Shown: piece after piece, positions 9,905 through 19,229 of the stretch
How the letters are laid out: every line of letters starts with the position of its first letter
How positions within the stretch are numbered: the stretch's first letter is position 1
Assembly (NCBI GenBank): GCA_016218365.1
Contig: JACREF010000003.1
Span: 1-61,027, forward strand
Direction of reading: 5' to 3'
DNA length: 61,027 bases
Source: Gammaproteobacteria bacterium
GTDB lineage: Bacteria; Pseudomonadota; Gammaproteobacteria; SZUA-140
Notes under the pieces: model-generated
Databases searched by the model: none
The model's input: only the letters and a program-made list of their open reading frames with translations
Told to the model about the DNA's origin: nothing
Position numbers and translations under genes: made by a program

Positions 9905-12342
9905 CCGGCCACCTCTTTCAACAATGTGAACTCATGGGCATCGCTGCCCCCGGAGGCGCGCTCCGCCCACGGGTCCTTCTGGTAATACTGCTGTGAATAG
10001 CGGAAACGCTCGGCGAGCGCGCGCCGCGACTGCGCGTCCTCGACCACCTGCTGCCTGACATGGGACAGCCCGACCCGCTCGACCCAGGGCGCGGTACGCT
10101 CAAGGTAATGGCCCTGTTCACGATACAGCTGGGTGAAGGCGCAGCAATATTCGATGACCTCCTGCTCACTCGCGACCTTGCATAACAGATCGGTGGCCCG
10201 CACCTTGACCCCGCCATTGCCGGCGATATGCAACTCATAACCGGAATCGACACACACCACACCAAAATCCTTGATCGTCGCCTCGGCACAGTTGCGCGGG
10301 CAGCCCGACACCGCCATCTTGAACTTGTGCGGCATCCATGAACCCCAGGTGATGCGCTCCAGCTGCACCCCGAGTCCGGTCGAATCCTGGGTGCCGAAGC
10401 GGCACCACTCGGACCCAACACAGGTCTTGACGGTGCGCAGCGACTTGCCATAGGCGTGGCCCGACACCATGCCGGCCTGGTTCAGATCGAACCATACCGC
10501 CGGCAGGTCCTGCTTGTTGACACCGAGCAGGTCGATACGCTGGCCGCCGGTGACCTTGACGGTCGGAATCTTGAACTTGTCGGCCACATCGGCAATCGCG
10601 CGCAATTCGTCCGGGGTGGTCAGACCACCCCACATCCTGGGCACCACCGAATACGTGCCGTCCTTCTGGATGTTGGCATGGGCCCGCTCATTGATGAAGC
10701 GCGACTGCTGGTCGTCGACGGCGATGTCCGGCCAGCTCGCGATCAGGTAATAATTCAGCGCCGGCCGGCACACATGACAGCCATCACCCGTCTTCCATTC
10801 GAGGAATTGCTGCACCGCCGTGATCGTCGTCAGCTGATGATCGCGGATCGCCTTGCGCACCGCGTCATGGTTATAGTCAGTGCACCGACACAACGGCTTG
10901 TCCTGGGTGGCCGCCGCATAGCCGCCCCCCAATGTGGAGGCCAGGATCTGCTCGACCAGGCCAGTGCACGAACCGCACGACGCCGAGGCCTTGGTATGGG
11001 TACGGACATCATCAAGCGTAAACAGGCCCTTGCCGGTGATCGCCTTGACGATGGTACCCTTGCACACGCCATTGCAACCGCAGACCTCCATGCTGTCTGC
11101 CATCAGCGCCGCGCTGTTCTGCCCGCCATGACCGGAATCGCCAATATGGGCCTGACCAAACATCAGACGGTCACGGAAATCGCTGACATCGGTGCCATCA
11201 CGCAACATCTGGAAGAACCAGGCACCATCACCGGTATCCCCGTACATCACGGCGCCCTGCAGCCGGTTGTCCTTCAGCACCAGCTTCTTGTAGACGCCGC
11301 GCGCCACATCCTTCATGACGATCTCTTCGGAATCTGCACCACCGTGAAAATCACCGGCCGAGAACAGGTCGATGCCGGTGACCTTCAGCTTGGTCGAGGT
11401 CACCGAACCCGTGTAACGGCCGATGCCAAACTGTGCCAGATGGGTGGCGCAGACCTTGGCCTGCTCAAACAACGGTGCCACCAGGCCGTAGGACTGGCCG
11501 CGATGCTGCACACATTCACCGACTGCATAGACCCGCGGATCATAGGTCTGCATCGTGTCGCTGACGATGATGCCGCGCTCGCAATGGATGCCGGCCTGCT
11601 TGGCCAGTTCAATGTTGGGGCGGATGCCGGCCGCCATCACCACCAGCTCGGCCGGGATCTCCAGGCCATCCTTGAAACGTACCGCCCGCACCCGCTCGGT
11701 GCCGAGCAGCGCCTCGGTCTGGGTCGCCATCAGGAACTGCAGCCCGCGCTGTTCCAGACTTTGGCGCAACATCTGGCCGGCGATCGAATCGAGCTGTCGA
11801 TCCATCAAGGTATCAGACAGGTGTACCACCGTCACCGACATGCCGCGCAACATCAGGCCGTTGGCAGCCTCCAGTCCCAACAGGCCACCACCAATGATCA
11901 CGGCATGCCGGTACTGCCGAGCCGCCTCCACCATGGTATCGACGTCATGGATATCACGGAAACCGATGACGCCGTCGAGGTCATGACCCGGCACCGGGAT
12001 GATGAACGGCGTCGAGCCAGTGGCCAGCAACAATCGGTCATAACTCGCGCTTATACCCTGCTCTGATCTTACCTCGCGACGGCGGCGATCGATGCCGGCA
12101 ACCTTGTGGCCAGCATGCAATGTGATGTGATGGTCGTGGTACCACTGCAGATCATTGAGCATGATCTCATCAATGGTCTTTTCACCGGCCAGTACCGGCG
12201 ACAGCAGGATGCGGTTGTAATTGCCATACGGCTCGGCCCCGAACACCGTGATCTCATAGGCATCGGGCGCAATCTTCAACAGCTCCTCGATGGTGCGCAT
12301 CCCCGCCATGCCATTGCCGATCACTACCAAACGCTGTTTCAT
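9901..12342 (-). CDS. nirB: Nitrite reductase large subunit NirB
   Basis: This 813-residue enzyme reduces nitrite to ammonium in the cytoplasm with NADH. It has an N-terminal FAD/NAD(P)H domain (VVIGNGMAG), two BFD-like [2Fe-2S] segments (CGCNGVCKG and CRCTDYNHD regions with following CGSC and CHVC pairs) and a sirohaem/[4Fe-4S] module with CVGSEWC and CPRNC. I chose the ATG at 12342, preceded by GGGGA at good spacing, over an upstream in-frame start at 12393. It heads a five-gene minus-strand unit ending in nasA and is divergent from moaB. Confidence 0.95.
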   Translation of the reverse strand: MKQRLVVIGNGMAGMRTIEELLKIAPDAYEITVFGAEPYGNYNRILLSPVLAGEKTIDEIMLNDLQWYHDHHITLHAGHKVAGIDRRRREVRSEQGISASYDRLLLATGSTPFIIPVPGHDLDGVIGFRDIHDVDTMVEAARQYRHAVIIGGGLLGLEAANGLMLRGMSVTVVHLSDTLMDRQLDSIAGQMLRQSLEQRGLQFLMATQTEALLGTERVRAVRFKDGLEIPAELVVMAAGIRPNIELAKQAGIHCERGIIVSDTMQTYDPRVYAVGECVQHRGQSYGLVAPLFEQAKVCATHLAQFGIGRYTGSVTSTKLKVTGIDLFSAGDFHGGADSEEIVMKDVARGVYKKLVLKDNRLQGAVMYGDTGDGAWFFQMLRDGTDVSDFRDRLMFGQAHIGDSGHGGQNSAALMADSMEVCGCNGVCKGTIVKAITGKGLFTLDDVRTHTKASASCGSCTGLVEQILASTLGGGYAAATQDKPLCRCTDYNHDAVRKAIRDHQLTTITAVQQFLEWKTGDGCHVCRPALNYYLIASWPDIAVDDQQSRFINERAHANIQKDGTYSVVPRMWGGLTTPDELRAIADVADKFKIPTVKVTGGQRIDLLGVNKQDLPAVWFDLNQAGMVSGHAYGKSLRTVKTCVGSEWCRFGTQDSTGLGVQLERITWGSWMPHKFKMAVSGCPRNCAEATIKDFGVVCVDSGYELHIAGNGGVKVRATDLLCKVASEQEVIEYCCAFTQLYREQGHYLERTAPWVERVGLSHVRQQVVEDAQSRRALAERFRYSQQYYQKDPWAERASGGSDAHEFTLLKEVAG

Positions 12343-12376
12343 GCTGCATCCCCGAATCAATTCACTACATCTGCAT

Positions 12377-12393
12377 ATCAACTCCTGTGCCAA
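12377..12393 (-). promoter_or_regulatory. Possible sigma-54 promoter of nirB operon
   Basis: Read on the minus strand the element is TTGGCACAGGAGTTGAT. The -24 half (TTGGCAC) is ideal, but the -12 dinucleotide is GA instead of GC. It ends 34 bp upstream of the nirB ATG. Stronger versions of the same element precede nasT and narK, which raises the chance that this one is real. Confidence 0.4.
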
Positions 12394-12447
12394 TCTGATC
12401 GGTTGCGCAATGCACTGTTTATGAACATATTATTTCGACATCGACGA

Positions 12448-12469
12448 TGCGGGCAGTGCAGTGCCCGCA
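12448..12469. repeat. Inverted repeat in nirB-moaB divergent region
   Basis: Eight-bp perfect arms (TGCGGGCA/TGCCCGCA) flank a 6-base loop. It sits in the 280-bp gap between the divergent nirB and moaB. No T-tract follows on either strand, so it is not an ordinary terminator. It could be an operator shared by both promoters or an RNA hairpin in the nirB leader. Confidence 0.4.
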
Positions 12470-12622
12470 CCACGACAGTGCAGCCGTACCCGAATCCGCA
12501 CAAACAAACGCCGCCGCACATGGTCGCAGCACCATCTTGATACCCGATGACGCTGCTTCTGTTGCCGGCCATGGACCTGCGCCCCTATAATCCGGGCTGG
12601 TATCCTCACACTGCTGATCATC

Positions 12623-13147
12623 ATGGCCACCGATTCCACTACACACCGCGTCTCCCTCGCCATTGCGATCCTGACGATCTCCGACACCCGTGATGAACGC
12701 TCGGACAGCAGCGGCACACTGCTCGCTGAACGGGCCCTACAGGATGGTCATCAGCTGGTCCAGCGCGCGATCATCCGCGACGACAAATACCAGATCCGCG
12801 CCCGGATCAGCCAATGGATCGCCGCTGCCGATGTCCAGGTCATCATCACCAGCGGCGGCACCGGCGTCACCGGCCGCGATATCACGCCGGAGGCCGTGAC
12901 ACCGTTATTTGATCGCGAACTGGCGGGATTCGGTGAGACCTTCCGCTTGCTGTCCTATCAGCAGATCGGGCCATCGACGATCCTGTCGCGCGCCGTCGCC
13001 GGCATCGCCAATGGGACGCTGATCTTCTGCCTGCCCGGCTCCAACCATGCCTGTGCTCTGGCCTGGGACCAGATCATCGGCAAGCTGCTCGACAGTGACA
13101 ACAAGCCTTGCAACTTTGCCAAGCTGATGTCCCGGCTTGCTGAATAG
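12623..13147 (+). CDS. moaB: Molybdenum cofactor biosynthesis protein MoaB
   Basis: This 174-residue MoaB/Mog-fold protein carries the signature TSGGTGVTGRD followed by TPEAV, and a later LPGS. The family adenylylates molybdopterin or acts in metal insertion. It is transcribed away from the nirB operon, so a shared control region could link cofactor supply to the five molybdenum and sirohaem genes opposite. Three bis-MGD reductases in this window would need its product. Confidence 0.92.
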   Translation: MATDSTTHRVSLAIAILTISDTRDERSDSSGTLLAERALQDGHQLVQRAIIRDDKYQIRARISQWIAAADVQVIITSGGTGVTGRDITPEAVTPLFDRELAGFGETFRLLSYQQIGPSTILSRAVAGIANGTLIFCLPGSNHACALAWDQIIGKLLDSDNKPCNFAKLMSRLAE

Positions 13148-13324
13148 GCGACAGCCGACAGGGTCTGCTCCACGTTGGCCGCATGGCCATCGCATACTGC
13201 CGTGATGATTGACTGTGGCCGGCAACACGGCTACGGTGACAGCGGGCATGGCGGCCATAATAGTTGATTAAAATAATAAGGTATCAGGCCCAAGCGGCGC
13301 CAGTAAAGCCCGGACAGCACCCCG

Positions 13325-13346
13325 CCGCTAACTGCACAGTTAGCGG
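13325..13346. promoter_or_regulatory. Perfect 22-bp palindrome before HAMP gene
   Basis: Ten-bp arms CCGCTAACTG and CAGTTAGCGG flank a central CA, ending 38 bp before the next ATG. There is no T-tract, and the near-zero loop argues for a protein-binding operator more than a terminator, although it could end moaB transcription. Confidence 0.45.
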
Positions 13347-13384
13347 TCAATGCGACCCATCAAGCAACAGCATGGAGTCCAGGG

Positions 13385-13927
13385 ATGAAGAACCGTCGCG
13401 CCAACAGCAAGATCAAACGCCAGTTCCAGAACCAGGTCATCTTCAATGTCGTCGTTGCATCATTCTGCCTGCTGAACCTGGTACTGATCTGGGTCTTCGC
13501 AGCGATCGACACCCTGCAGGATGTGTCGGCACTGAAGACCATGATTGTCACGGCACTCGCCATCGGTGAGACCGGCGGCCTGTTCGTCATCTATCATTAT
13601 ATGAAACGTGAGACCCACCGCATCGCCGGCCCGGTCTACAAGCTGGAACAGGCGCTGGACCATGTGGGCTCCGGCAACCTGTCGACCACGATCCAATTCC
13701 GCAAGGACGATTACTTCCGGGACACCGGCGACCTGTTCAATAGCTCGATCAGCAAGCTGCGCACCCGTATCGGCCATATCCGCCATGTCGCGCTGTCGCT
13801 GGAAAAAGAACTGATCAGCCATGGCGCCACCCACGGTGACGCCAGCCTGTATCTGAAACAACTGGTCTCGGCGCTGGACAGCCTGCAACTCGGTGAGGAC
13901 AGCGCGCATCATGATACAAAATCATAA
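13385..13927 (+). CDS. Two-TM membrane protein with HAMP-like linker
   Basis: This 180-residue protein has two hydrophobic segments (about 18-42 and 53-72) with a very short loop between them. A HAMP-like region then starts at IAGPVYKLEQALDHVGSGNLS, and a helical tail reaches the C-terminus. There is no kinase, cyclase or chemotaxis output domain. It sits 75 bp upstream of napF on the same strand, so it may be read with the nap operon. Similar short proteins occur near respiratory operons, but no function is established. It could dock onto a sensor kinase or chemoreceptor. Confidence 0.75.
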   Translation: MKNRRANSKIKRQFQNQVIFNVVVASFCLLNLVLIWVFAAIDTLQDVSALKTMIVTALAIGETGGLFVIYHYMKRETHRIAGPVYKLEQALDHVGSGNLSTTIQFRKDDYFRDTGDLFNSSISKLRTRIGHIRHVALSLEKELISHGATHGDASLYLKQLVSALDSLQLGEDSAHHDTKS

Positions 13928-14002
13928 ATCGATATGACAGGGTAAGCACGACCGGATCAATGCCAGTTACCTGATCCCAGCAATGAGGCGAGACCTGAAA
14001 CC

Positions 14003-14335
14003 ATGACCATCGACGCCCGCCCGACAACAGACTTGAGCCGCAGGGCACTGCTGGGACTGCCTGCCGGATCGCACCGCGACACCGATCACCACCCGGGACA
14101 CGACGCCTCACCGGTGCGCCGGCGTGCCGTCATCGCCAACAACTGCCTGGTGAACTCAGGCATCGACTGCCGCCAGTGCGTTGAGGACTGCCCACAGCAG
14201 GCCATCAGCTTCTCCATCACGCTTGGCGGCCTTCAGCTGCGGCTCGACGACCCGCGCTGTGATGGCTGCGGGGAGTGCCGGCCACGCTGCCCGACCCAGG
14301 CCATCTCCCTCCATCAATCCCCGGGGCAATCATGA
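14003..14335 (+). CDS. napF: NapF-like ferredoxin
   Basis: This 110-residue cytoplasmic ferredoxin belongs to the NapF family, which helps mature NapA before export. Two clusters remain: CLVNSGIDCRQCVEDCP, whose first Cys spacing is characteristic of NapF, and CDGCGECRPRCP. The N-terminus retains LSRRALLG. Standard NapF proteins are about 160 residues with more cluster motifs, so this one appears shortened. It opens the napFDABC unit and ends one base before the napD ATG. Confidence 0.85.
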   Translation: MTIDARPTTDLSRRALLGLPAGSHRDTDHHPGHDASPVRRRAVIANNCLVNSGIDCRQCVEDCPQQAISFSITLGGLQLRLDDPRCDGCGECRPRCPTQAISLHQSPGQS

Positions 14336-14336
14336 C

Positions 14337-14597
14337 ATGCATCTGTCCAGCCTGATCATCAACGTCCGGCCCGAGAAACTGTCACAGGTGCGCAGCCGCA
14401 TTGAGGCGGCACCGCTGACCGAGGTCCACCTCGCGGATGCCAGCGGCACGCTGATCGTCACCGTTGAGGCCGCCGACCTCGGCGTACTGGTCGAGGTCGT
14501 CGAAGGTTTCCGTGATATCGACGGTGTGCTGTGCCTGACCCCGAGCAGCCACTACTTCGAAGAAGACAACCTTGCCGAACAGGAGATCCGCCGATGA
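14337..14597 (+). CDS. napD: NapD, NapA-specific Tat chaperone
   Basis: This 86-residue protein matches the NapD ferredoxin-like fold, starting [13 protein letters not shown] and containing the [10 protein letters not shown] segment. NapD binds the Tat signal of NapA and delays export until the cofactor is inserted. The ATG at 14337 follows the napF stop. Its own stop overlaps the napA start (ATGA). Its length is normal for the family. Confidence 0.93.
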   Translation: MHLSSLIINVRPEKLSQVRSRIEAAPLTEVHLADASGTLIVTVEAADLGVLVEVVEGFRDIDGVLCLTPSSHYFEEDNLAEQEIRR

Positions 14598-17083
14598 AGC
14601 TGAGCAGGCGTGAATTCATCAAGATCAGCGCCGTGGCTGCCGCGGCCAGCAGCGCCGGCCTTACCGCACCCCAGGTCGGTGCCGGGCCACTGGTCGCCGG
14701 TGATCCGATCCGCTGGGACAAGGCGCCCTGCCGCTTCTGCGGTGTCGGCTGCGGCGTACTGGTCGGCACCCAGGATGGCCGCGTCGTCGCGACCCAGGCC
14801 GATCCGCAGGCCGAGGTCAACCGTGGACTGCAGTGCGTCAAGGGTTATTTCCTGTCGAAGATCATGTATGGCAGCGACCGGTTGACGACGCCGCTGCTGC
14901 GCAAGAAAAACGGCGTCTATGACAAGGAAGGCGAGTTCGAGGCCGTCAGCTGGGATGAGGCCTTCGATACCATGGCCCGCAAATACAAGGAGGCCTTGCG
15001 CACCAAGGGCGCGGGCTCGATCGGCATGTTCGGCTCCGGGCAGTGGACGATCTGGGAGGGCTATGCCGCCGTCAAGCTGATGAAGGCCGGCTTCCGCTCC
15101 AACCACCTCGATCCGAATGCCCGCCACTGCATGGCCTCGGCGGTCGCAGCGATGATGCGCAGTTTCGGCATGGATGAGCCGATGGGTTGTTATGATGACT
15201 TTGAACACGCCGATGCCTTTGTGCTGTGGGGCTCCAACATGGCCGAGATGCATCCGGTGCTGTGGTCCAGACTGACCAACCGCCGATTGTCTGCCGATCA
15301 TGTCCGCGTCGCAGTGTTGTCCACGTTTACACACCGCTGCTTTGACCTGGCCGACCAGGGCATCATCTTCCAGCCGCAGTCCGACCTCGCGATCCTCAAC
15401 TACATCGCCCATCACATCATCAGCAGTGGCGCAGTCAACAAGGAGTTCGTCACCAGCCATACCTCCTTCCGCCTTGGCAACGCCGACATCGGCTATGGGC
15501 TGAAGGCCAGCCATCCCTTGCAGAAGGCAGCCACTAACGTCGATGACGCTGGCGGCGCCAAGACTATCAGCTTCGACGACTACAAGGCCTTTGTCGCCCA
15601 TTACACGCTGGACGAGGCCCACCGCATCTCCGGGGTGCCGAAGGAGCAGTTGCAGGCGCTGGCCGAGTTGTATGCCGACCCCAAGCGCAAGATCATGTCG
15701 CTGTGGACCATGGGCGTCAACCAGCATACCCGCGGCACCTGGGCCAATCACCTGATCTATAACCTGCACCTGCTGACCGGCAAGATCTCGCAGCCCGGCA
15801 ACAGCCCGTTCTCGCTGACCGGTCAACCATCGGCCTGCGGCACCGCGCGCGAGGTCGGCACCTTCTCGCACCGGTTGCCGGCCGACATGGTGGTCACCAA
15901 TCCCAAACACCGCGCCGAGGCCGAGCATATCTGGCGACTGCCGCCCGGCATCATCCCGGAAAAACCCGGCTATCATGCCGTCGAACAGAATCGCCGCCTC
16001 AGCGCCGGCGAGCTGAATGTCTACTGGGTGATGTGCAGCAACAATATGCAGGCCGCGCCCAATATGCTCGAAGACGCCTGGAAGGGCTATCGTGACCCGC
16101 GCAACTTCGTCATCGTCTCCGACGTCTACCCGACAGTGACGACGCTGGCCGCCGACCTGATCCTGCCGACCGCGATGTGGGTCGAGAAGGAGGGCGCCTA
16201 TGGCAATGCCGAACGCCGCACCCAGTTCTGGCGCCAGCAGGTCCGGGCGCCGGGCGAGGCGCGCTCCGACCTGTGGCAGCTGGTCGAATTTTCCAAGCAC
16301 TTCCGCACCCAGGAGGTGTGGCCAGCCGAGATCCTCGATGCCCACCCCGCTTACCGCGGCAAATCGCTGTACGACGTGTTGTTCGTCAACGGCGAGACCA
16401 ACAAGTTCCCGCTGGCGCAGCTGCAACCGGGTCATGACAATGACGAAGCCCGGCACTTCGGCTTTTATCTGCAGAAGGGTCTGTTCGAGGAGTACGCGCG
16501 CTTTGGCCGCGGTCATGGCCATGACCTGGCAACCTTCGACACCTATCACCAGGTGCGCGGGCTGCGCTGGCCGGTGGTCAATGGCAAGGAGACCAGCTGG
16601 CGCTACCACCGCGGCAGCGACCCGTATGCAAAAAACGGCGAGGAGTTCCAGTTCTATGGTCGTGAAGACAACAAGGCACTGATCTTTGCGCTGCCCTATG
16701 AACCACCGCCGGAGATGCCGGACCAGGACTATGACCTGTGGCTGGTTACCGGCCGCGTGCTCGAACACTGGCATTCCGGTTCAATGACGCGGCGGGTGCC
16801 GGAGCTGCACCGTGCAGTGCCGAATGCCCAGATCTTCATGCATCCGGACGATGCCAAGCAGCGTGGGCTGGAACGCGGCATGGCCGCCAGGGTGCAATCG
16901 CGGCGCGGCGAGATCATCGCGCTGATCGAGACCAAGGGCCGTAACCGGCCACCACCGGGCGTGATCTTTGTGCCGTGGTTCGATGCCAGCCGGTTGATCA
17001 ACAAGGTCACGCTGGACGCGACCTGCCCGATCTCGAAACAGACCGATTACAAGAAATGTGCGGTCAGGATAACCCGGGCGTGA
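14594..17083 (+). CDS. napA: Periplasmic nitrate reductase NapA
   Basis: This 829-residue enzyme is almost the same length as well-studied NapA proteins. It opens with a twin-arginine signal ([10 protein letters not shown]). The [4Fe-4S] ligands are C46, C49, C53 and C81, and C179 in RHCMASAV is the molybdenum ligand. It reduces nitrate to nitrite in the periplasm with electrons from NapB. The start at 14594 overlaps napD by 4 bp; the longer upstream frame lies inside napD and would displace the Tat signal. The role could be denitrification, redox balancing or ammonification. Confidence 0.96.
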   Translation: MKLSRREFIKISAVAAAASSAGLTAPQVGAGPLVAGDPIRWDKAPCRFCGVGCGVLVGTQDGRVVATQADPQAEVNRGLQCVKGYFLSKIMYGSDRLTTPLLRKKNGVYDKEGEFEAVSWDEAFDTMARKYKEALRTKGAGSIGMFGSGQWTIWEGYAAVKLMKAGFRSNHLDPNARHCMASAVAAMMRSFGMDEPMGCYDDFEHADAFVLWGSNMAEMHPVLWSRLTNRRLSADHVRVAVLSTFTHRCFDLADQGIIFQPQSDLAILNYIAHHIISSGAVNKEFVTSHTSFRLGNADIGYGLKASHPLQKAATNVDDAGGAKTISFDDYKAFVAHYTLDEAHRISGVPKEQLQALAELYADPKRKIMSLWTMGVNQHTRGTWANHLIYNLHLLTGKISQPGNSPFSLTGQPSACGTAREVGTFSHRLPADMVVTNPKHRAEAEHIWRLPPGIIPEKPGYHAVEQNRRLSAGELNVYWVMCSNNMQAAPNMLEDAWKGYRDPRNFVIVSDVYPTVTTLAADLILPTAMWVEKEGAYGNAERRTQFWRQQVRAPGEARSDLWQLVEFSKHFRTQEVWPAEILDAHPAYRGKSLYDVLFVNGETNKFPLAQLQPGHDNDEARHFGFYLQKGLFEEYARFGRGHGHDLATFDTYHQVRGLRWPVVNGKETSWRYHRGSDPYAKNGEEFQFYGREDNKALIFALPYEPPPEMPDQDYDLWLVTGRVLEHWHSGSMTRRVPELHRAVPNAQIFMHPDDAKQRGLERGMAARVQSRRGEIIALIETKGRNRPPPGVIFVPWFDASRLINKVTLDATCPISKQTDYKKCAVRITRA

Positions 17084-17096
17084 CGGAGACATACCG

Positions 17097-17624
17097 ATGA
17101 AAAATCTGGTCGCAGGAACGGTGGCGGTACTGGTGCTGCTCGCGGTGATGTACCTGGTGCCGTCAAAGATCGAATCACTGGTGACGCACTACGCGGCCGA
17201 GGACAACACTGCTGCATGGCAGATGGACACCGAACTGGCGCAGGACGGCCTGTTTGATCCATTGCGCGGCCAGACACCGGTGACCTCGTCCAACCCGCCA
17301 CCACCCGCCTATCACTATGCGACCAATACCGGACCAATTGCGCGCAATTACCTGACCCAGCCACCGGTGATCCCGCACAAGATCGACGGCTACGACATCA
17401 ACATGCGCAGCAACAAATGCCTGAGCTGTCACAGCTGGCGCAGCTACCGCGAATGGGGGGCCACCAAGATCAGCCTGACCCACTACCGCGACCGCGATGG
17501 CAGGGAACTGGACGACGTGTCACCATTGCGCTATTTCTGCACCCAGTGCCATGTGCCGCAGCTGGACGCCAGGCCGCTGGTGCGTAATGATTTCCGGCCG
17601 GTTGCATCACTGGACGCACGCTGA
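17097..17624 (+). CDS. napB: NapB, periplasmic dihaem cytochrome c
   Basis: This 175-residue electron donor to NapA has two haem motifs, CLSCH and CTQCH, with the typical PHKIDGYDINMRSNKC lead to the first. The N-terminus (about 4-21) is hydrophobic and serves as a Sec signal or membrane anchor. It follows napA by 13 bp and precedes napC, so electrons would pass NapC, NapB, NapA. Confidence 0.94.
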   Translation: MKNLVAGTVAVLVLLAVMYLVPSKIESLVTHYAAEDNTAAWQMDTELAQDGLFDPLRGQTPVTSSNPPPPAYHYATNTGPIARNYLTQPPVIPHKIDGYDINMRSNKCLSCHSWRSYREWGATKISLTHYRDRDGRELDDVSPLRYFCTQCHVPQLDARPLVRNDFRPVASLDAR

Positions 17625-17648
17625 TCATCGAAAGCAACGAGGCCCACG

Positions 17649-18236
17649 GTGCTCGAACAAGACGACAAGGTAGTAGAAGACAAACCCCGTCACCCGTTGC
17701 TGGCCTGGCTGCTCAGCGGCACGGTACTGGGCGCCTTCGCCGCCGGCATCATCTTCTGGGGCGGCTTCAATACGCTGCTGGAGGCGACCAATCGCGAGGC
17801 CTTCTGCCTGACCTGCCATGAGATGAAGGACAATGTCTACCGCGAATATGTCAGCAGCATCCATTACAGCAACCGTACCGGGGTGCGCGCCACCTGCCCG
17901 GATTGCCATGTGCCGAAGGACTGGACCCACAAGATGGCCCGCAAGCTCCAGGCCTCGTCCGAGGTCTATCACAAGATCGTCGGCACCGTCGATACCCCGG
18001 AAAAATTCGAGGCCCATCGGCTGCAGCTGGCGCAGAATGTCTGGCGGACGATGAAGCTGACCAATTCGCGCGAGTGCCGCAACTGTCACTCGTTTGATTA
18101 TATGGACTTCACGGCCCAGGACATGCGCGCGGTGCGCAAACACAGCACGGCGCAGACTGCCGGCCAGACCTGCATCGACTGCCACAAGGGCATCGCCCAC
18201 AAGCTGCCGCTGGCCAACTTCACGACCGCCGATTAA
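17649..18236 (+). CDS. napC: NapC, membrane tetrahaem quinol dehydrogenase
   Basis: This 195-residue NapC/NirT-family cytochrome has one N-terminal transmembrane helix (about 20-42) and four haem motifs: CLTCH, CPDCH, CRNCH and CIDCH. It takes electrons from quinol and passes them to NapB. The GTG start is chosen from the frame and an upstream ACGAGG at long spacing. No napG or napH is present, so electrons must enter through NapC alone. It closes the napFDABC operon. Confidence 0.94.
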   Translation: MLEQDDKVVEDKPRHPLLAWLLSGTVLGAFAAGIIFWGGFNTLLEATNREAFCLTCHEMKDNVYREYVSSIHYSNRTGVRATCPDCHVPKDWTHKMARKLQASSEVYHKIVGTVDTPEKFEAHRLQLAQNVWRTMKLTNSRECRNCHSFDYMDFTAQDMRAVRKHSTAQTAGQTCIDCHKGIAHKLPLANFTTAD

Positions 18237-18393
18237 TCAATGCAAGATTGGGCTGAGGTGTGAAGCCCAACATGTCAAACTGCAGCAATACCCGCTGCGC
18301 GCGCCCTGTCATTTTTGCTCGCTCGAAACACGATATTGAAATATCATCATCCATCGACAATGGTCGCATCAACCGTCACCACTCGCCCAGGCC

Positions 18394-19143
18394 ATGATCC
18401 CGTCTGACCAGTTGCTCCTGCTGCTGCCGGCCATCACCGTGATGGCCGCGCTGTATTCATCGGTTGGCCATGGCGGCGCATCGGGCTATCTGGTTGCGAT
18501 GGTGCTGCTTGGCGTGGCGCCCGAGACGATGAAACCCGCCGCCCTGATCATGAATATCTTCGTCACTGGCCTGGCCTGTTTCAGGCTCGGCCTTGCCGGC
18601 CATCTGCGACCGCGGCTGATCCTGCCACTGGTCGCGACCTCGATCCCGGCGGCATTCCTAGGCGGCATGATCAAACTGGACAGCGCCCAGTACAGCCTGA
18701 TCCTCGGCGGCGCACTGCTGGCATCGGCACTGAAGATCTTGCTGCTGCCGGCAGCGACCGAGCAACCGTTGCGCCAGGCCAGTGTCTGGCTGTTGTTGCT
18801 GACCGGCGCACTGATCGGCCTGATCGCCGGACTGACCGGCATCGGCGGCGGCGTCTATCTGAGCCCGATCCTGCTGCTCGCCGGCTGGACAACGATGCGC
18901 ACCAATGCCGCCACCGCGTCAGTATTCATCCTGTGCAACTCACTCGCCGGCCTGGCCGGACATTACACCACGGGTGCGGCATTGCCGGCGGAGATCGGCT
19001 GGCTGGTGCTGGCCGCCGTCATCGGCGCGCTGATCGGCACCGAACTGTGCAAACGGCTGCCGCTGTACAAGCTGTCGTGGCTGCTGGGGATCGTATTAAT
19101 GGTGGCGGCGTTGAAGCTGCTATCCGAGGCCGTGCCCGGCTGA
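18394..19143 (+). CDS. TauE/SafE-family anion exporter
   Basis: This 249-residue membrane protein has about eight helices and the family's two related halves: GHGGASGYLVAM in the first and GIGGGVYLSPILLL in the second. Members of the family move sulfite, sulfoacetate or other organosulfur anions. The substrate here is unknown. It lies 157 bp after napC and could be co-transcribed, but no direct link to nitrate is visible. Confidence 0.85.
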   Translation: MIPSDQLLLLLPAITVMAALYSSVGHGGASGYLVAMVLLGVAPETMKPAALIMNIFVTGLACFRLGLAGHLRPRLILPLVATSIPAAFLGGMIKLDSAQYSLILGGALLASALKILLLPAATEQPLRQASVWLLLLTGALIGLIAGLTGIGGGVYLSPILLLAGWTTMRTNAATASVFILCNSLAGLAGHYTTGAALPAEIGWLVLAAVIGALIGTELCKRLPLYKLSWLLGIVLMVAALKLLSEAVPG

Positions 19144-19200
19144 TCCGGGCACGGCCGTCTGCATACTATGGAGTGCGGCGACGTGTCACCGCACTCCATA
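19128..19200. terminator. Two strong hairpins between convergent genes
   Basis: Hairpin one (19128-19156) has 12-bp perfect arms around a 5-base loop and contains the stop codon of the exporter. Hairpin two (19167-19200) has 12-bp perfect arms around a 10-base loop. Neither is followed by a clear T-run. They lie between convergent genes, so a two-way transcription barrier is likely; a dispersed repeat is the alternative for the second. Confidence 0.5.
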
Positions 19201-19229
19201 GGTCTGGGTCTATCCTTCACTGCAGCCCA

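Noticed and set aside
12448-12469. Hairpin in the nirB leader as a second ANTAR target
   Set aside because: Its six-base loop lacks A1 and G4 and there is no overlapping terminator.
13264-13280. FNR-like box upstream of the HAMP/nap genes
   Set aside because: Only one half (TTGAT) matches; the second half is not ATCAA.
14552-16774. A 740-residue minus-strand frame opposite napA
   Set aside because: It is the antisense of napA, which has full length and all cofactor ligands.
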